Positions 25,818-38,347 of a stretch of 64,000 nucleotides of DNA are shown here, piece after piece (positions within the stretch are counted from its first letter, which is position 1; every line of letters begins with the position of its first letter). Made by a program: the position numbers and the translations under genes. This DNA is from Burhinus oedicnemus (taxonomy: Eukaryota; Chordata; Aves; Charadriiformes; Burhinidae). Below the pieces are notes generated by a model that was not told the DNA's origin, did no database searches, and saw only the letters and a list, made by a program, of their open reading frames with translations. Where the stretch lies: positions 324,965 through 388,964 of the forward strand of contig VFFE01006670.1 of assembly GCA_008921705.1 (NCBI GenBank), written 5' to 3'.

Positions 25818-27879
25818 TGTGATTTTCATTGAGAAATGGGAATATTAAGGAAAAAATAACCAAAGAGGAAAAAAGATGTTTTCCTTGGAAAGAGAATGGC
25901 TTTGCCCACTGTGAACATCCCAGCAGCATCACGGTGTGGACAAGCGGCTGCTGAGCCCCCCGGGGGTCCGCAGGGAGAGCTGCCGGGCTGGGGCCACAGC
26001 AGGGCTGGGACCTGGGGGAAAGCAGGGGAGGGGGCAGAGAAATGCCGTGAATCGGCGGCGGTCGCCGGCAGGTTAAGGAGCTGCTGGGAATAAATGAGAT
26101 TTCAGAAGGGTTTTGGCAGAACATATTTGACAGAAACAAAGGGCGATCAAGGTCAGAGCCCAAGAATCTCCAATGCAGCACAAACATATTTACATAAATA
26201 TTAGATAGTGGCTGAGCGCGTTGGCGGTATCTCTGCTTATCGGGTGGGACGGTGCCCGGTACCTGGGTGCTGCGCCGGGCTGGGGGGAGCCAGGAGCTCC
26301 CGGCTCGGGGGGGACAGCATTGCCTGGAGCCTGCCACCACCACTCAGAAACTTTCTGCTCCTCCAAGCCTGGTCAAAGGACATTGCCGTGCTGGGGCACG
26401 CCAAAAAACCAGCCCATTTTCCCGTGGTGCCTGTCGTAGGGCTGCAGCCACTCTACTCCTTTCCTGCTCTGCCGCGGCTGGGTGAAATTAGGACAGAGCT
26501 GTATATTTTTGCATCATTATGGACAAGTGGCAGCTGTTATGAGCAAACATTGGCTTTGTAGCAGGTATGCAGAGTTTGACTAGAGAGACTGGCAACTATT
26601 CCCGTGTCTGCATCTCCCTGGTGCTTCTCATGATGAGAGATCTGTGTGACTATTTTAAAGGCACTAACATTTCCTTGAGCCCAGTGGGATAACTTTTTTT
26701 CTGCTCGCAGCAAGCTGGAGCATCAGCTGGAGTGAAAAAAGGCTGCGGCCGCAGCCTGGAAGTTCTTCTTGTTGAATGAAAACAGATTATTTGAAACATA
26801 TTAAAAATCTCCAGTGGCAAAAAGCACATTCGTGGTGTAAAAACGTCAAATTTCCAGTTACCTATGGAACCTGCTTATGTAGAGGGGAGAGACTAAAGGG
26901 TAAATGAGGGGTGAATGGTAGTATCAAGGACGAGTGCAACCTTGAAATTCCTGAAGAGTTAGTGGGTTGACTTTGCAACCTGAATCGCTGTTCCCCAGCG
27001 CCACGGGGCTCGGCTGTGGAAGAGAGAGGAAAACGGCAAACCAGCTCAGCAGTAGCCCACCTGCCTGTCTCCCACGAGAGAAACGGAAAGGAAAAGTAGC
27101 CCCTTCCCAGAGCCTGGGTGTGCATGCCCGGCCGGTGGGGATGGCATAGGGCTCCAAGGAGAAGCATCCTCTCTGGTGCCCACCAGACCTTGAGCGAGGT
27201 TGCCAGACCAGCCCCCTGGCTAGCTCTCTTGGCTCCGCAGGTCTCTCCCCAGCTCCCATCCTTCCCGAGGCCACCGCTCGTTTCTTATTTACAGCCTGAG
27301 CCGGAGGCAGTGAGAATCACAGCCGTTTTCTCTGGGTGGCCCAGGATAGAGCCCTGGGAAGGCGAGCAGGGTGCTCGGCGGTGGGCAGCACGGTTAGACA
27401 CGGCTGTACAGAGCCGGTGAGTGTTGAAAGTTTTCCAATAGAGGATATAAGAAGGAAACCAGTTAGACGTTGACACAAAAGCCAAGTAAGAATGCCAGTC
27501 TTCTGTCTAAGTCGTTGGAAATACACGCTCCCTGTAGGCAATACAACTTACATGTTGTTGGTAAATACTTCCAGTACGTGTATGTTTCAATAATTTTAAA
27601 TCACTGCCCGTTAAAATAAGTTGTTTAAAGTAACCTATAGCCCAATGCGAGGTGCGTGCAGCAGTGCCCTTTAGAGCAAGTTTGTGCTCATCGGAAGGGC
27701 CTTAGTAAATAAACAAAGAAGCAGGAGCGGCGGCCGGGCGATGCTCAGCCAGCTCCGGCAAACCGCAGGCGGGCAGCGCGCCACCGGTAGCAAAAACTTT
27801 GCAGAGTCCCGCGTGTTTCAGTCCTGGATAAGTTTGCACTGGCAATTTTGTGTTGCGTGCTTTAGGTTTTGACTAATTT

Positions 27880-28460
27880 GTCTTTCGGCTTATTAATGGT
27901 TCAGTATTTAAAAACTAAAGTCCCGAACATGAGCCCTTGGTGGAAAATAGTAATAATACAACCACAGATGAAGGGTTCTTTGTATTAAACAGAGCCCTGT
28001 TTGCAATTCCCTGCTAGTGTTTTTCTCAGAGGCAATAAATGAAAGAAATATGTCTTTTTAAATTTTATAAAACTCAGAAAAATGGTTTTAAACAGCTTTT
28101 CTTCACCTCCTATAATTATTTATTTTCAAACAGTCCTTCAGGGTAATGTTCCGTTTTCTTATTTCACACTCCTTTTTCTCATAAATGAACCATCACTTCA
28201 ATAAATCATTATGAAAACAGAGACTAACACAAACCCTGAAAGGTTGAAAGATTTATGTAACACATTTATGTTTTCCATTTTCTCATTCTGGTACTCCACT
28301 GCTAAAGCTAAGCTAATAAAAGCTGCTATTAATATTTCTTGTTGCCTAGCAACCGCAGAGAGGGAGTAATAGCTTTAGCTAGAAAAATAGATGACCGATA
28401 AGGAAAAATTCAATTCTTTTATTATCTCAAGGGAAAATGGGCTTTTACTGGAACATTATG
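27880..28460. promoter_or_regulatory. Candidate conserved non-coding element with X-box
   Basis: An AT-rich, repeat-free stretch with many homeodomain-type cores (ATTA, TAAT, AATTAT), AATAAA-like words and the X-box at 28341. The composition contrasts sharply with GC-rich flanks on both sides (27720-27790 and 28840-29000). This is typical of enhancers in introns of developmental transcription factor genes. Conservation itself was not tested. Confidence 0.4.
28341..28353. promoter_or_regulatory. RFX X-box (palindromic)
   Basis: GTTGCCTAGCAAC is a perfect inverted-repeat X-box with a 2-bp centre, the optimal type of site for RFX family transcription factors. It sits in an AT-rich block that looks like a conserved non-coding element, about 6 kb inside the TOX2 intron. 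Binding and activity are inference. Confidence 0.65.
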
Positions 28461-28499
28461 ATGTACGAGTGTGAAGTTGAATACAAAGGATATTTTTTC

Positions 28500-31190
28500 A
28501 GTTGTTTTTCTATTTTTAATGAACGTTATTTTACCTTCACAAACTCGTTTAAGGCATTTGCCCCACCTACTTGCGAGCTTAATTTAGCAACACCCACACA
28601 TGCTTCTGGCTTTAAGTATCTGTTGGCATTTTCATTTGAAAGCCCCCTTCCCTCCGCGCCTCCCCCCGAGCTCTAGCGCTCCGTCATAAAATTTCACTCC
28701 AGGTCGGAACCTGGGAGACAAGATTCCCAATCAAAGAGTAAATTGTTCTTGTAAGTATTTAAAAACAGGCGTTCTCAGAGGAAGGGGCACGTACGGCTAG
28801 TTACCCTCTGAAGTTTTAGCCGTCGTGTTCGAGGTCTCTGTGTTCAGGGGGAGCGGGGATGCTGCTGCTCCTGCCCGTGCTCCCAGAGCAACGGCTGATG
28901 CAGGTGCAGAGCTGGTGCCTGCAGGCAGAAGTGCAGGTCCCTGTGGGAATACGGGTCCTCTTCTGCTGTGGAAGAGGTCCCCCCTGAGCTTCCCACTCAT
29001 CCTGAGCACCAGTACAAGCTCGCTGCAGAGCAGCAGCCCCTCTTTTCACGCAGCTGCTGCAGATGCTTCTGAGTGGTCCCTGCCAAGTGTTGCTGGGAGA
29101 GAATGGCGGTGATGGGAGTCACAGTCAGGTCCCAACTCTGCGAGTGCTGCAGAGCTTATGAGGACCGGACTGTGCGTGAGAAGAGGGAACCTGAGCTCCT
29201 ACCAGTGCCCTTGCATGGTTGGTCCTTGGGTTCACCCATGGGTATCCCATTTCGGAGATACGAGAAGGTAAGGTGTCGTGGTACACTTTTCACACAATGA
29301 ACTGTTGTGATGGCTGAGAAGCAAAGCAGATGTGGGTTTTGCTCGGTAATGCAAGATTTACTCCCCAAACAAGGGAAAGGAAGAAGGCAAGGTGCCACCT
29401 TGGCCTGCCAGGTCTGGAAGAGGGTGACCTTCACCTACCAGGGTGGGGATCTTGCATGGGAACCTGCCTTTTTTCCTGAAAACTTCTCAGAGCCGCCTCC
29501 CTGCAGGAGAACTGCTCCTCAGCAGCTCAGCTGGGCACAGGGAGGGGGCTGCCGGAACTCCGGTGACCCCCAGTGAGGTGACACCCAGAGTAGCTTCTCC
29601 AGAGGCAGATGTAGTCCCAGCTCCCCTTTCGCAGTGGTCCATCCCCTGTGGCTCTGGTCAGCCCCCAACAGAGCAACAGCACTTAGCAAATTAATTTGCT
29701 TTGCAATAAGCCAAGTTGCTTTTTCCAGTAGTTTAAAATCCTATTTTCGTCTCGTGCTGTGAAGTCCCCTGACTTCAGCATGCCTGCTGCCTGTGTCTGG
29801 GCAGCGCTGTGCATGGAGGAGGGCCAGGAAGGAGGAGAGGAGATGAGGAGCCGGCGCTGCCGCTGCGAGAGCACGTTGCACTCGTAGGGAAATGGCCAAC
29901 GGGTTTTCGAGAAGTGATTTTCCAAAAGGCAGGTAGGTACCCAACCTGGGGAGGAGTATACATCTTTGTGTATCTCCTCCACGGTGCTTTATAAAGTGGG
30001 TTTTCCCTCTGCAGTCTCCTCCTAACAGCCCAGATACTCCAAGAAAAGAGGCTTGATTGCAGCCTCCAAATTTTATGGATGGCTGAAGGGTCTGGCTGAT
30101 GGTCAGCCCCTCTCAGGCCCAGTTTCCCTTCGGCGTATCTGCATGGAGGTGGTCTCCGAGACCTGCGATACACAGAGCGCTTGGTGTTTCCTGGGAGGTG
30201 CAAAGGTCTTCCTGAGCTTCACAGGCTTCCGCCAGCCGGTGCTGGATTCTTGCCTGGCGGGATCCTGCTGTGCTGTGACAAATTCCACCTGGCACCTCTC
30301 AAAGGATGAGTCACGTGGGAGCACTGCCTCCTCCAGGAGGTCTCGCCCTTACGAGATGTTCCTTGATATCCACGTATAAATTACTTTTGCTCTATATTAT
30401 TGCATCACGATGATGATGATGATGACGATGATGATGATGATGTTACATGCTGTTACTATTGTAATATGGCCAGAGCCACAGGTGCTTGACACAGTGCAAA
30501 ACCTACAGGGGGGAGATGCCCCTACCCTGGAGAACTTACTACCTACAGAGGCAAGACAGAAAAACAACGTACAGGTGCAAAGTAGTAGCCAGAGGTGCAC
30601 AGGAGATCTGCTGCCTGTAAAACACAGTGCCCACGCGCCCTGCTGATCGCACCCTTGATCTAGGCTTTTTCTTCTCCGTCCATCCTTCTTCATGCTGCAG
30701 CCACTGCTACATGCTCATGTCCACCCTTTTCTTTCTGTCCCATAACAAGGGGATGTAGGAAAGCATTACAATGTGCTCTTACCTACAGCACCACATTGCA
30801 CCGCGCTGGAAGGGTCGTGCACAGTGAGAGCCAACGTGTGTGTGTCAGTCTGGCTGTAGACGTGTCTCTCTTGTCTGCGTCTCTCTTGGTTTTGAGCTGC
30901 AGACTGGGTCCTTATCTCCCCCTACTCACCGCTCAGCCACAAAGACAGCAGGTCCCGTCCCAACATGGTGTAACTGCTGCTGCCAATGAAGCAGCGGTTC
31001 TGCGCTACATGGCAACCCAGTTGTGCTGCACCTTTAAACTATTCCATAGACATTCATCCTCTTAATCTTTTCTTTCCTCTCCTGGAGTTAGCCACTATCT
31101 TTCTGATGAGCAGGTGGCTCCGGGGCCGTCCCACTAGTTAAAGAGTCGCCTTATCAGCCATAAAATAACTGTGCCATAACCGCGGGGAGG
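28500..31190. other. Intronic unique sequence, no gene seen
   Basis: Moderately GC-rich intron with the (GAT)n repeat. Short overlapping frames only; no supported exon. Confidence 0.6.
30409..30442. repeat. (GAT)n microsatellite
   Basis: Eleven units of the GAT class, interrupted once by GAC. The overlapping open frames of poly-Met or poly-Ile on either strand are produced by this repeat and are not genes. Confidence 0.95.
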
Positions 31191-31199
31191 GTGCACACG

Positions 31200-32000
31200 T
31201 TATCCCCAGAACATATGTCAAGTGAGATGGTCCCTCTTGTTTGCACTGGGCTGTGCCTGGCCTGCCATTAAGCATTTACGGAAGAATTTGGTTTGCTTTT
31301 ATAGCAAATTAAAATATTACCAATTGCATTTAAGTTTGCATTTAAGCAAACTTCTTTGGAACAATAATCAGCACTATAAATATGCAGTTTGTGTAACACC
31401 AATGAGGAGGCTCACTTTTGAACAGCATGTATGTATTAGTAGTGTAATTAAAATATCAATTACATGTGTTGACAGTTTGCCAAATAACTGGCTTTTGTTC
31501 ACAGTAAACTTAATCACTCCAAAGTCTACTCGCAAGACCTGATGCAATCTTGATGCTAAACTAGTACAACATAAAACCAGCATTTGCTAAACCACAGCTT
31601 CGGTATTACTTTGCATAATGGTGCTGCACTCCATAGCTGGTATCATGTTCTGAAAATTATCTTTTAATGTACAATTTGTATTGCTGAGAAATGTCACTTA
31701 CTTTGCAGAACGTCTTGCCAACATAAAACCTAAGATTTATTCCTGTCATTTTTTGTCTCCTATGCCATGTTGATAAGAAGTCTACTTTATGTGTGTAATG
31801 CTCATGTCAGTTTTGAAATTTGGGGTTTCGTAAAAGACAGTAGTATAAATAAAACATTATATAAATTAAAAATATAGTGGAAAATAAAATCTGTGAATTA
31901 CAGCAGCAGATAAGATGAATACGGCATGAAGGAGGTTTTCAGAACAATATCAAATAACTGGAGTAAATATGTTCAAGGTATGGGACGGATCTTTTTTAAG
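31200..32000. promoter_or_regulatory. Candidate conserved non-coding element
   Basis: Unique AT-rich stretch with GCAAATTAAAATATTACC, repeated GCATTTAA, the small hairpin at 31332 and GGAACAATAATCAGC (a SOX-type ACAAT core). The 106-codon + strand frame at 31222-31542 has no protein-like features. Confidence 0.35.
31332..31353. repeat. 8-bp inverted repeat with 6-nt loop
   Basis: AAGTTTGC, loop ATTTAA, GCAAACTT. It overlaps a direct repeat of GCATTTAA and lies in an AT-rich candidate conserved element. Confidence 0.75.
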
Positions 32001-33155
32001 AACTGATTCTGATCTTAAAATGTGTTCGTCTCTAGTATGCAGACATGTGGATGGATGCCTGTTACTGAGCCTAGTTTTAACCCTTGAGATTTAGGTTGTG
32101 TGCTTCCGCAGGATGACATTTTTTCCCCTTCTTAGCAAACAACCCCACTTCAGCAGTTTTTCTGGGTGCGGTTAAAAATGCATTGTGCTGACATCAAAAG
32201 ATCCAGCAAATGAGAATATGAAACCTCCATGTTTTGAAAAGCGAACCAGAGCTTTGGAAGAGAGTTTCTTTGGAGTCTGGGATGTGGCTTTGGGGAAAGA
32301 GTGCCCCAACGTGGCCAGTTCTCCACATGGAGGATTTGTCACCTTGGCCCCCGGCGATGGAGCCTGTGTGGGCTTTCCCCAGCCGCTCGGGCTCTGGCAT
32401 ACTTGTGGGACCATCTCTGCCGTCTCCTTCCCTCCTATCACGGTTTGTAAAAATGTAGGAAATTATGTCAAAAGTTAGCATTAGAAAAGATAAAAAGATT
32501 GGACAACCAGAAGATGTCGGAATTACCCTTGCCCATTCAAACTTCTTTAGGGCATTGCAAAGCGTCTTTGCCTTTAATTGCAGCATGAGATAAACGTTGT
32601 CAGATCGTCTTTGCTTAAAGGCTGGTGGTCATTGGAGCGAAGGTTTTGGGTCCTGTGTGGACCTCAGAAACCCCAACCCTTTTGGGAACAGTAAATGAGT
32701 TTAGCACTAATGTGTTTCCACGGACTCTCTGCTAACCAAGACCTTGCTTCACCGGCAACCTAGGCTATACGTATGTACCGGCACAGAACAAGTTCATGTC
32801 AGAGCTGCAGTTTCTTACTTCTTCCTCTGCCTCTTACTGGATGTGCTCAACCCTCTTGCAAGCTGGTCAACCAGCAGCTGCTTCCACCCTCCCCAAAATA
32901 CTGTCTTTGTGCCTTATTCTGTGCACGTGGGTCAAAGGGGCAGGCTATCTGAGGACCTATTTTCATTTGGGTCATGCATGGGGAAGTAGATTCATTTCCA
33001 GGCAGCAATAATCCCCAAGGCACGTGTCCCTGTGCCTTGCCCCGCGTCCCGTTCCTGCTTACTGCCTCACTTCTGTCAGAAGCCAAGCTTTCATTGCCAC
33101 CTCTCTGGAAGTGACAGTAATGGTCTAATGCAGGAAGGGTGGTTTTGTCAGAGAC

Positions 33156-33437
33156 AGAATCATGGAATCACAGAATGGTTTAGGTTGGAAGGGACCTTAA
33201 AGATCATCTCGTTCCACCCCCCTGCCATGGGCAAGGACACCTCCCACTAGACCTGGTTGCTCCAAGCCCCGTCCAACCTGGCCTTGAACACCTCCAGGGA
33301 TGGGGCAGCCACAGCTTCTCTGGGCAACCTGGGCCAGTGTCTCACCACCCTCAGAGTGAACAATTTCTTCCTGAGATCTAATGTAAATCTCCCCTCTTCC
33401 AGTTTGAAACTATTCCCCCCCCGTCCTATCACTACAG
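33156..33437 (-). mobile_element. CR1 LINE 3' fragment
   Basis: Read on the + strand, this begins with AGAATCATGGAATCACAGAATGG and continues through GTTGGAAGGGACCTTAAAGA and the GGGCAACCTGGGCCAGTGTCTCACC stretch to CCTATCACTAC. This is the reverse complement of the 3' untranslated end of an avian CR1 element. It is truncated at its 5' end, as is typical of CR1. No coding part remains. Confidence 0.93.
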
Positions 33438-35789
33438 AGCTCCCTCCATCTCACTGGGTGCTTGTGCCATGTATTCCCCTTGTTTGCCATCCTTTCCGTC
33501 CGGTGCTACACTCCCCTCTTTGCAACGTGCACTAGTTTCTGTGGGAATAGCGAGGAGATGTGGTGGCCGTGGGGCTGGGCTGTGCCGAAGAGCCTCCGAA
33601 AGGCAAGTGAAGGTTTTCAATTTGCGTCATAACCTCCGCTGCACTGTCAAGTCTTTGTGCTCCCACGTTTACACCCCACATCGCAATGCAACATAAAGTC
33701 TTCTCTGAAGTGCGTCAGGCAGCTGTAAATAGAATAATTTTTGCCCGGTTTAATCAGCAGCAACTTGGATGCAGGAAAAACCGTGTGCTGTCAGTTATCC
33801 CACCAAACTAGCATGTCTGGCAACTCTTTGCCCTCCATCTCACACATTTTGATCAACATTGCAGCCCCTCTTTAATTGCCCTTATCCCTTAAATCAATCA
33901 TATTTATCTCTTAGCTGTCATTTGCCTCCTCTTTGCACGTTACCAGGTTGCATTAACCTCCTCGCCCCGGATTTTCCTTGCTGACAAGGAGGGTCCGTGC
34001 AACTTTGAGGCTCGTTTCCAATCAACACACATGCCGCCTTACATGGCTTGCTTTCGGTTGCCTTTCCAGAAGTTTCATACCCAAATGGCCCTGCAGTGGC
34101 TGGTTTCGGAGGCAGAGTCGGTGCCGTCACCAGCACATGCCCGGAGCAGGAGAGCACAAAAGGATGGAAATTTCCATGGCTTTTGTTTCAGCTGTAGAGG
34201 TTATGATGACTATTCACTGCTGTAGGTGTGCGCACGTTGAGTAAGTCTTTTTTTATTATTTAAATGGGAGCCGGTTTTAGAGGCAAATAACAGAAAGTGC
34301 TTACAATAAAAATAATAGGCTGTAACAGGCTTTGTTATGCAATGAGGAGATCAAAGAGCTACATCAGCCACTCGGCTGATCGCTGGGAGTGAAGGGAGAA
34401 ATGGTTTCTAATTGGTAGGTAAGATTTCCTCAGCTGGTAAATACAAGTGGTAATCCAAGCCTTTGCAGAGGAGTTTTCTCCTGCCTGTGGACTCGGTGGG
34501 GTTTGCTGTCGGTGTGAGTGATGGTGGAGAGCAAAGAACACAAACATGAATCTTGAGTCAGATTTCCCTTTCTTTGATAAACACCCCAAACCTCTACCTG
34601 CATTTTACTGGGGGGGTGGGTGTGGATCTGGGTAGGTCCAGCTGCCAAATTCAGACACCCCCCCAGGAGACTAAAAGTGTGGAACCCGTAAAGCTGCCGG
34701 CAGTCCTCCCTTCTGCCTTAGTGGTCCAGGCTGAAACACTTCACTGAAACATATAGCCCAGAAAAATCAAAGTTACCATTTAAATGAAGAATGCTGCTTG
34801 AGTCCTGCCTGTGTGAAGAGGTGTGGGATGCAACGTCAAGAGGAATTATAATGATTGCTACAGATGCAGCTTGTCACAGAAAGAGAAAAATGTTTCTGCA
34901 TCTGATGCATGGCAGCGAGCCAGTTGGTAATGTTATATGTCCGAGTGTTTCACTTCGGCTCTGCTGGCTGGAAAGCATTCCTTAATGCTCTGCGTGGCTG
35001 TTATATTTGTTTCCCAGCTCTGCAGAATCCCATTAGGAACCTTCTGTTTACACCATGGAAATTGTTTGGTCTCTCCGAACGGCCGTGCAAGGGAGGGAGA
35101 AGTGTATTGCCGCAATTCTTCAACATCCGTAGAAATTGCCAGCGTTATACTTCTCACTTATCTCTCTTGCAGTGGGCATTTCTCATTATGGATCGAGATG
35201 TCCTGTAACCTGCAGTAGGCAGCTGGTAAACACCATGGTGCTGTTAGAGGGAGCAGGATCTGCTCCCTTCCCTCCAGCCGCCGGCAGCGCAGCACCCAGG
35301 GCAGGCACCCGGCAGAGAGGCACTGGAGGTAGTTTGCCTGAAGCCTGCTGCTTTTGCGTTGGGTATTGCTTTGGAGTTGGAATCCAAAGGCAGATACGTC
35401 ATGGCCAACGTGGGCAGCCCCATGATGGCCATCGTGCCCTCGCAGCTTGGGGCTGCCTTGGACACGGTTTCCCCCCCTCCACGACCGATCCCCCTCCTGT
35501 CTGGTTTCTGCAGAAATGGGTAGCGGAGCAAAAGGGGAGATCACGGGGTGACTGGCAAGCTGGGAAGAACGTGCCTTCTCCTTGCATGAGGTGGATGAAT
35601 TTGGGGTGGTTGCAGCAAGAAAAGGGAGTAGCAAAGAGTGGGGTCAATCAAGGAGCGGCTGTCCTGACCCAGGACGTTTTCTGCAGAGGAGAAGCACGTT
35701 TTGCCAATCTCTCCCGTTCTTTATTATGTTGTTGTCTGGCTAACAGGAGCAAAAGCAGTGATTAAAGACCCCTGCACATCATGATTTGT

Positions 35790-36500
35790 GGGGGTCTCTC
35801 AAGGTTTTGTTGTTGCTCTGGGTGCTATGTTGCTTATGCCTCTTTATTAATGATGCTGGATGTAGGCGGCGAGGGTGACATTTAAGGGTGACACAAAGAA
35901 ATGGGACATATTTGGGACAGGAGAAAGGGAATTCAGAGAGATTTAAACATAGGAGGGAAATGGACTGCAGGGCTGCTAAGGCAGTTTGTTCAGTGTTGAT
36001 AAATGTGAATTAGTGCATGCTGGGGAGAAAAATATTCACTACTCATAAAGCTTGCGGTGTTCCAAATTAACTTCCAGAAAGCACAGGGGCTGCTCCCCAA
36101 AAAACCCTGGACAGGAACAAGGTGTTAGAAGCCAGGGGAGATTCATGGGGTTTTTTTGGAGAGTTGTATACTGTGTACAGTGCTGGTCAGCCTGCCTCAG
36201 GCAAGAAGGAGAAAGGAAAAAAAAGAGGCTCAGAGAATAGAACCAGAAATTATCATGGGCCTGAAAAGCTCCTCTACGATGGCAGATGGTGAGTTGAAGA
36301 AGGAGGTGAATAAAATAACAAAAGTTATAAAAGTGCATAGAACAAGCCAGAGCAGCTAGATCAGGAACACCCCTTAAGAAGGAAACTTCACAGGAATTGC
36401 GATTTGGAAGTACAGAGCAATAAAAGGGAATACTTTTTTTTTTTTCCCACACAGGGCAAGATAAACTCTGGGACTCACTGCCCCAGAGAGGTGAAAATTA
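35790..36500 (+). mobile_element. Ancient, decayed CR1/L3-like LINE fragment
   Basis: The stretch carries degenerate but ordered traces of the C-terminal part of a CR1-type reverse transcriptase. A GVSQG-like start corresponds to the GVPQGSVLGP motif. GGGTGACACAAAG corresponds to the ADDTK region. TACTGTGTACAGTGCTGGTCA corresponds to the YCVQFWS-type motif. The end, GGCAAGATAAACTCTGGGACTCACTGCC, matches the usual 3' coding end. Frameshifts and stops are frequent. The copy is much older than the CR1 elements at 33, 53, 54 and 58 kb. Confidence 0.75.
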
Positions 36501-38285
36501 AAACACCAAAAGAGATATATTTTTTAAGTGTTTATGGAGATAACACAAAGATAGAGAGTTGCTATAGTAAATGTTAAAATGCATGTTGGTGGCAAGGAGG
36601 AGGTAGTTGTTACATGTAATAAATCCAAAGCTAATTCCTAACTGGAATTAGCCTGAAGCTGAGGAGCACCAGGCCCCATCTCACCCATATCGTGTCTCAT
36701 TCGGGGCAAAGTGCGGTGGAATCGAGCCATGTCTGCTTTGGGCTACTGGTAACACTTTACACCTACTGATTTTGCCGTAGACCATTGTTTAAAAAAAAAT
36801 GACTGAATCAATACTGACTCTGCCGTCCTCGCTATGTAGCAATGCCAGGCAGGTCTGTGGAGTTTCCCTCTGCACTCGAAGCCTGGATCCTCTTTACCTT
36901 GACAGAGTAGGGATGGAGATTTGGGCACGTTCTCAAATTAAACCTCGTAGCATTAATGACTTCTTATTACTTGAAACACATTTAATGTGTCTCATCAGCA
37001 TAATTTTCTCTAATGGAAAGAGAAGGTCTGTCCCATTGCCAGCCTGTTGGGATAGACCAGCCTTTGTGAGCCCCCTCTTTGAAGGTGCATTTTTCATATG
37101 CGCAGGGTTTGCATGTGTGGAAATGGTCTCTGGAAGAGCCGAGCTCCAGTTGTTAACACAGCCCAGGTTTCATGTTCTTAGTGCAAACCATCCATCTGCC
37201 GTGGCCAATCCACCTGCTTTATCGCAGGAGGTTTCTGCCCAGTGCTGGAGACAATCCTGCGCACAGCTCCAAGTTTCTCCCTAGTTGGGCTTTTTCATGG
37301 CATGTTTCCAGTTCTATATCAGTTTTCTCTGTCTGTCCTAGAGACTCTCTGATTATTTCAGTCTGTGTTTTTTAGCAACAGTCTACAGACAGTTGGCCAT
37401 CTGGTTAGCATTAATCTGAAGGAGGAGGTGGCATGCTTACCTGCAGTAAAATCACTTGCCTTTCAAGACCAGTCCTGTTAACTTTCATGTTTATGTTGAG
37501 CCAAACTGAGGACAGCCAGTTCTGGCAAGAGGGGAGAAGAGGTGAAAATGGGATAGCTAGGACACATTCCCTTCCCAGCTGTCCCTTGTGAAACCCAAAG
37601 CTCGTATCAGCAACTGGAGTTCTTGCTTTGATTCCTGTGTCTTGGCAGGCATGGTGAGATAGAAAGTACCTGCCTTCTCCCCCAGCATGACGGGCAGGCC
37701 CCCGCTCAGCCTCCACAGCCAGCTGGTTTTGATTTGGTTGGTTGTGTTGGCTAAGTTCTCTCTTTTGGGAAATCCGTTTCTTTTTGAGCTTACATTTCAC
37801 GATAGGATTTATGGGTACCACAGCCTAGCTCCCCTTGCAGCTGTCCCGTAAGAACATACATTTGGATTCATTTTTCCTATAACAGAGCTGAGGGTACAAT
37901 CAGGCCTTTCTGAGGGATTTAGGAAGTCTGGAGGTCCATGAGAAATGTCCAGAAATGACCCACAGTGTGGAGCTCAGAGATGGTCTGGGCATTGAGCAGA
38001 TATTTGCTGGAGACAGAATTGTCTTTATGGCCCTAGAAGTGACTACAGGGCTCTCACTGGGGTGTCTTAGATGCCAAGCAGCTATAACTGAAGAAGCAGT
38101 TTAATTCTAATGCATCTGCACTGCAGAATGAAAGACAGAAAGATCTGTACTTTTGGGTCCTCCTACTCTCTCCATCCCATCAAATCCCTGAGACGACCAA
38201 GCACTTATTGCTCTGCTCTGTCCTGTTGTGGGGGGTCCTTGCTTCTGCAGCGGCTGGCAGAAATTCAGCCCCTCCATTGGGGCCA

Positions 38286-38347
38286 GTAGATGCTCTACAG
38301 CATCTACAGTAGATGCTCCAGATGTAGATACTCTACAGCATCTACAG
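38286..38347. repeat. Duplicated hairpin repeat
   Basis: Two 24-nt units (38286-38309 and 38324-38347, one mismatch) lie 38 bp apart. The first is GTAGATGCT, CTAC loop, AGCATCTAC: a perfect 9-bp inverted repeat with a 4-nt loop. A third GTAGATGCT arm begins at 38309. The second unit keeps the fold except for one mismatch. Confidence 0.85.

Larger units (their letters stand above)
23720..27870. other. Intronic unique sequence with simple repeats, no gene seen
   Basis: Contains the (ATC)5, (TAT)/(TTTA) and polypurine tracts and GC-rich, CpG-bearing pieces around 26.0-26.3 and 27.72-27.80 kb. The 207-codon minus frame at 25720-26343 translates the polypyrimidine strand of the polypurine tract and is rejected. 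Confidence 0.6.

Noticed and set aside
25720..26343. 207-codon minus-strand open frame
   Set aside because: A large part is the translation of a polypyrimidine tract (Phe/Ser/Pro runs) and the rest has no features.
30397..30693. Met/Ile-rich open frames around 30.4 kb
   Set aside because: Produced by the (GAT)n microsatellite.
33257..33535. Open frame containing an [19 protein letters not shown] sequence, similar to one at 53744
   Set aside because: Both are antisense translations of the CR1 3' untranslated region, not a shared protein family.
35136..35765. 209-codon + strand open frame
   Set aside because: Composition of random GC-rich DNA, overlapped by minus frames of similar length; no domain seen.
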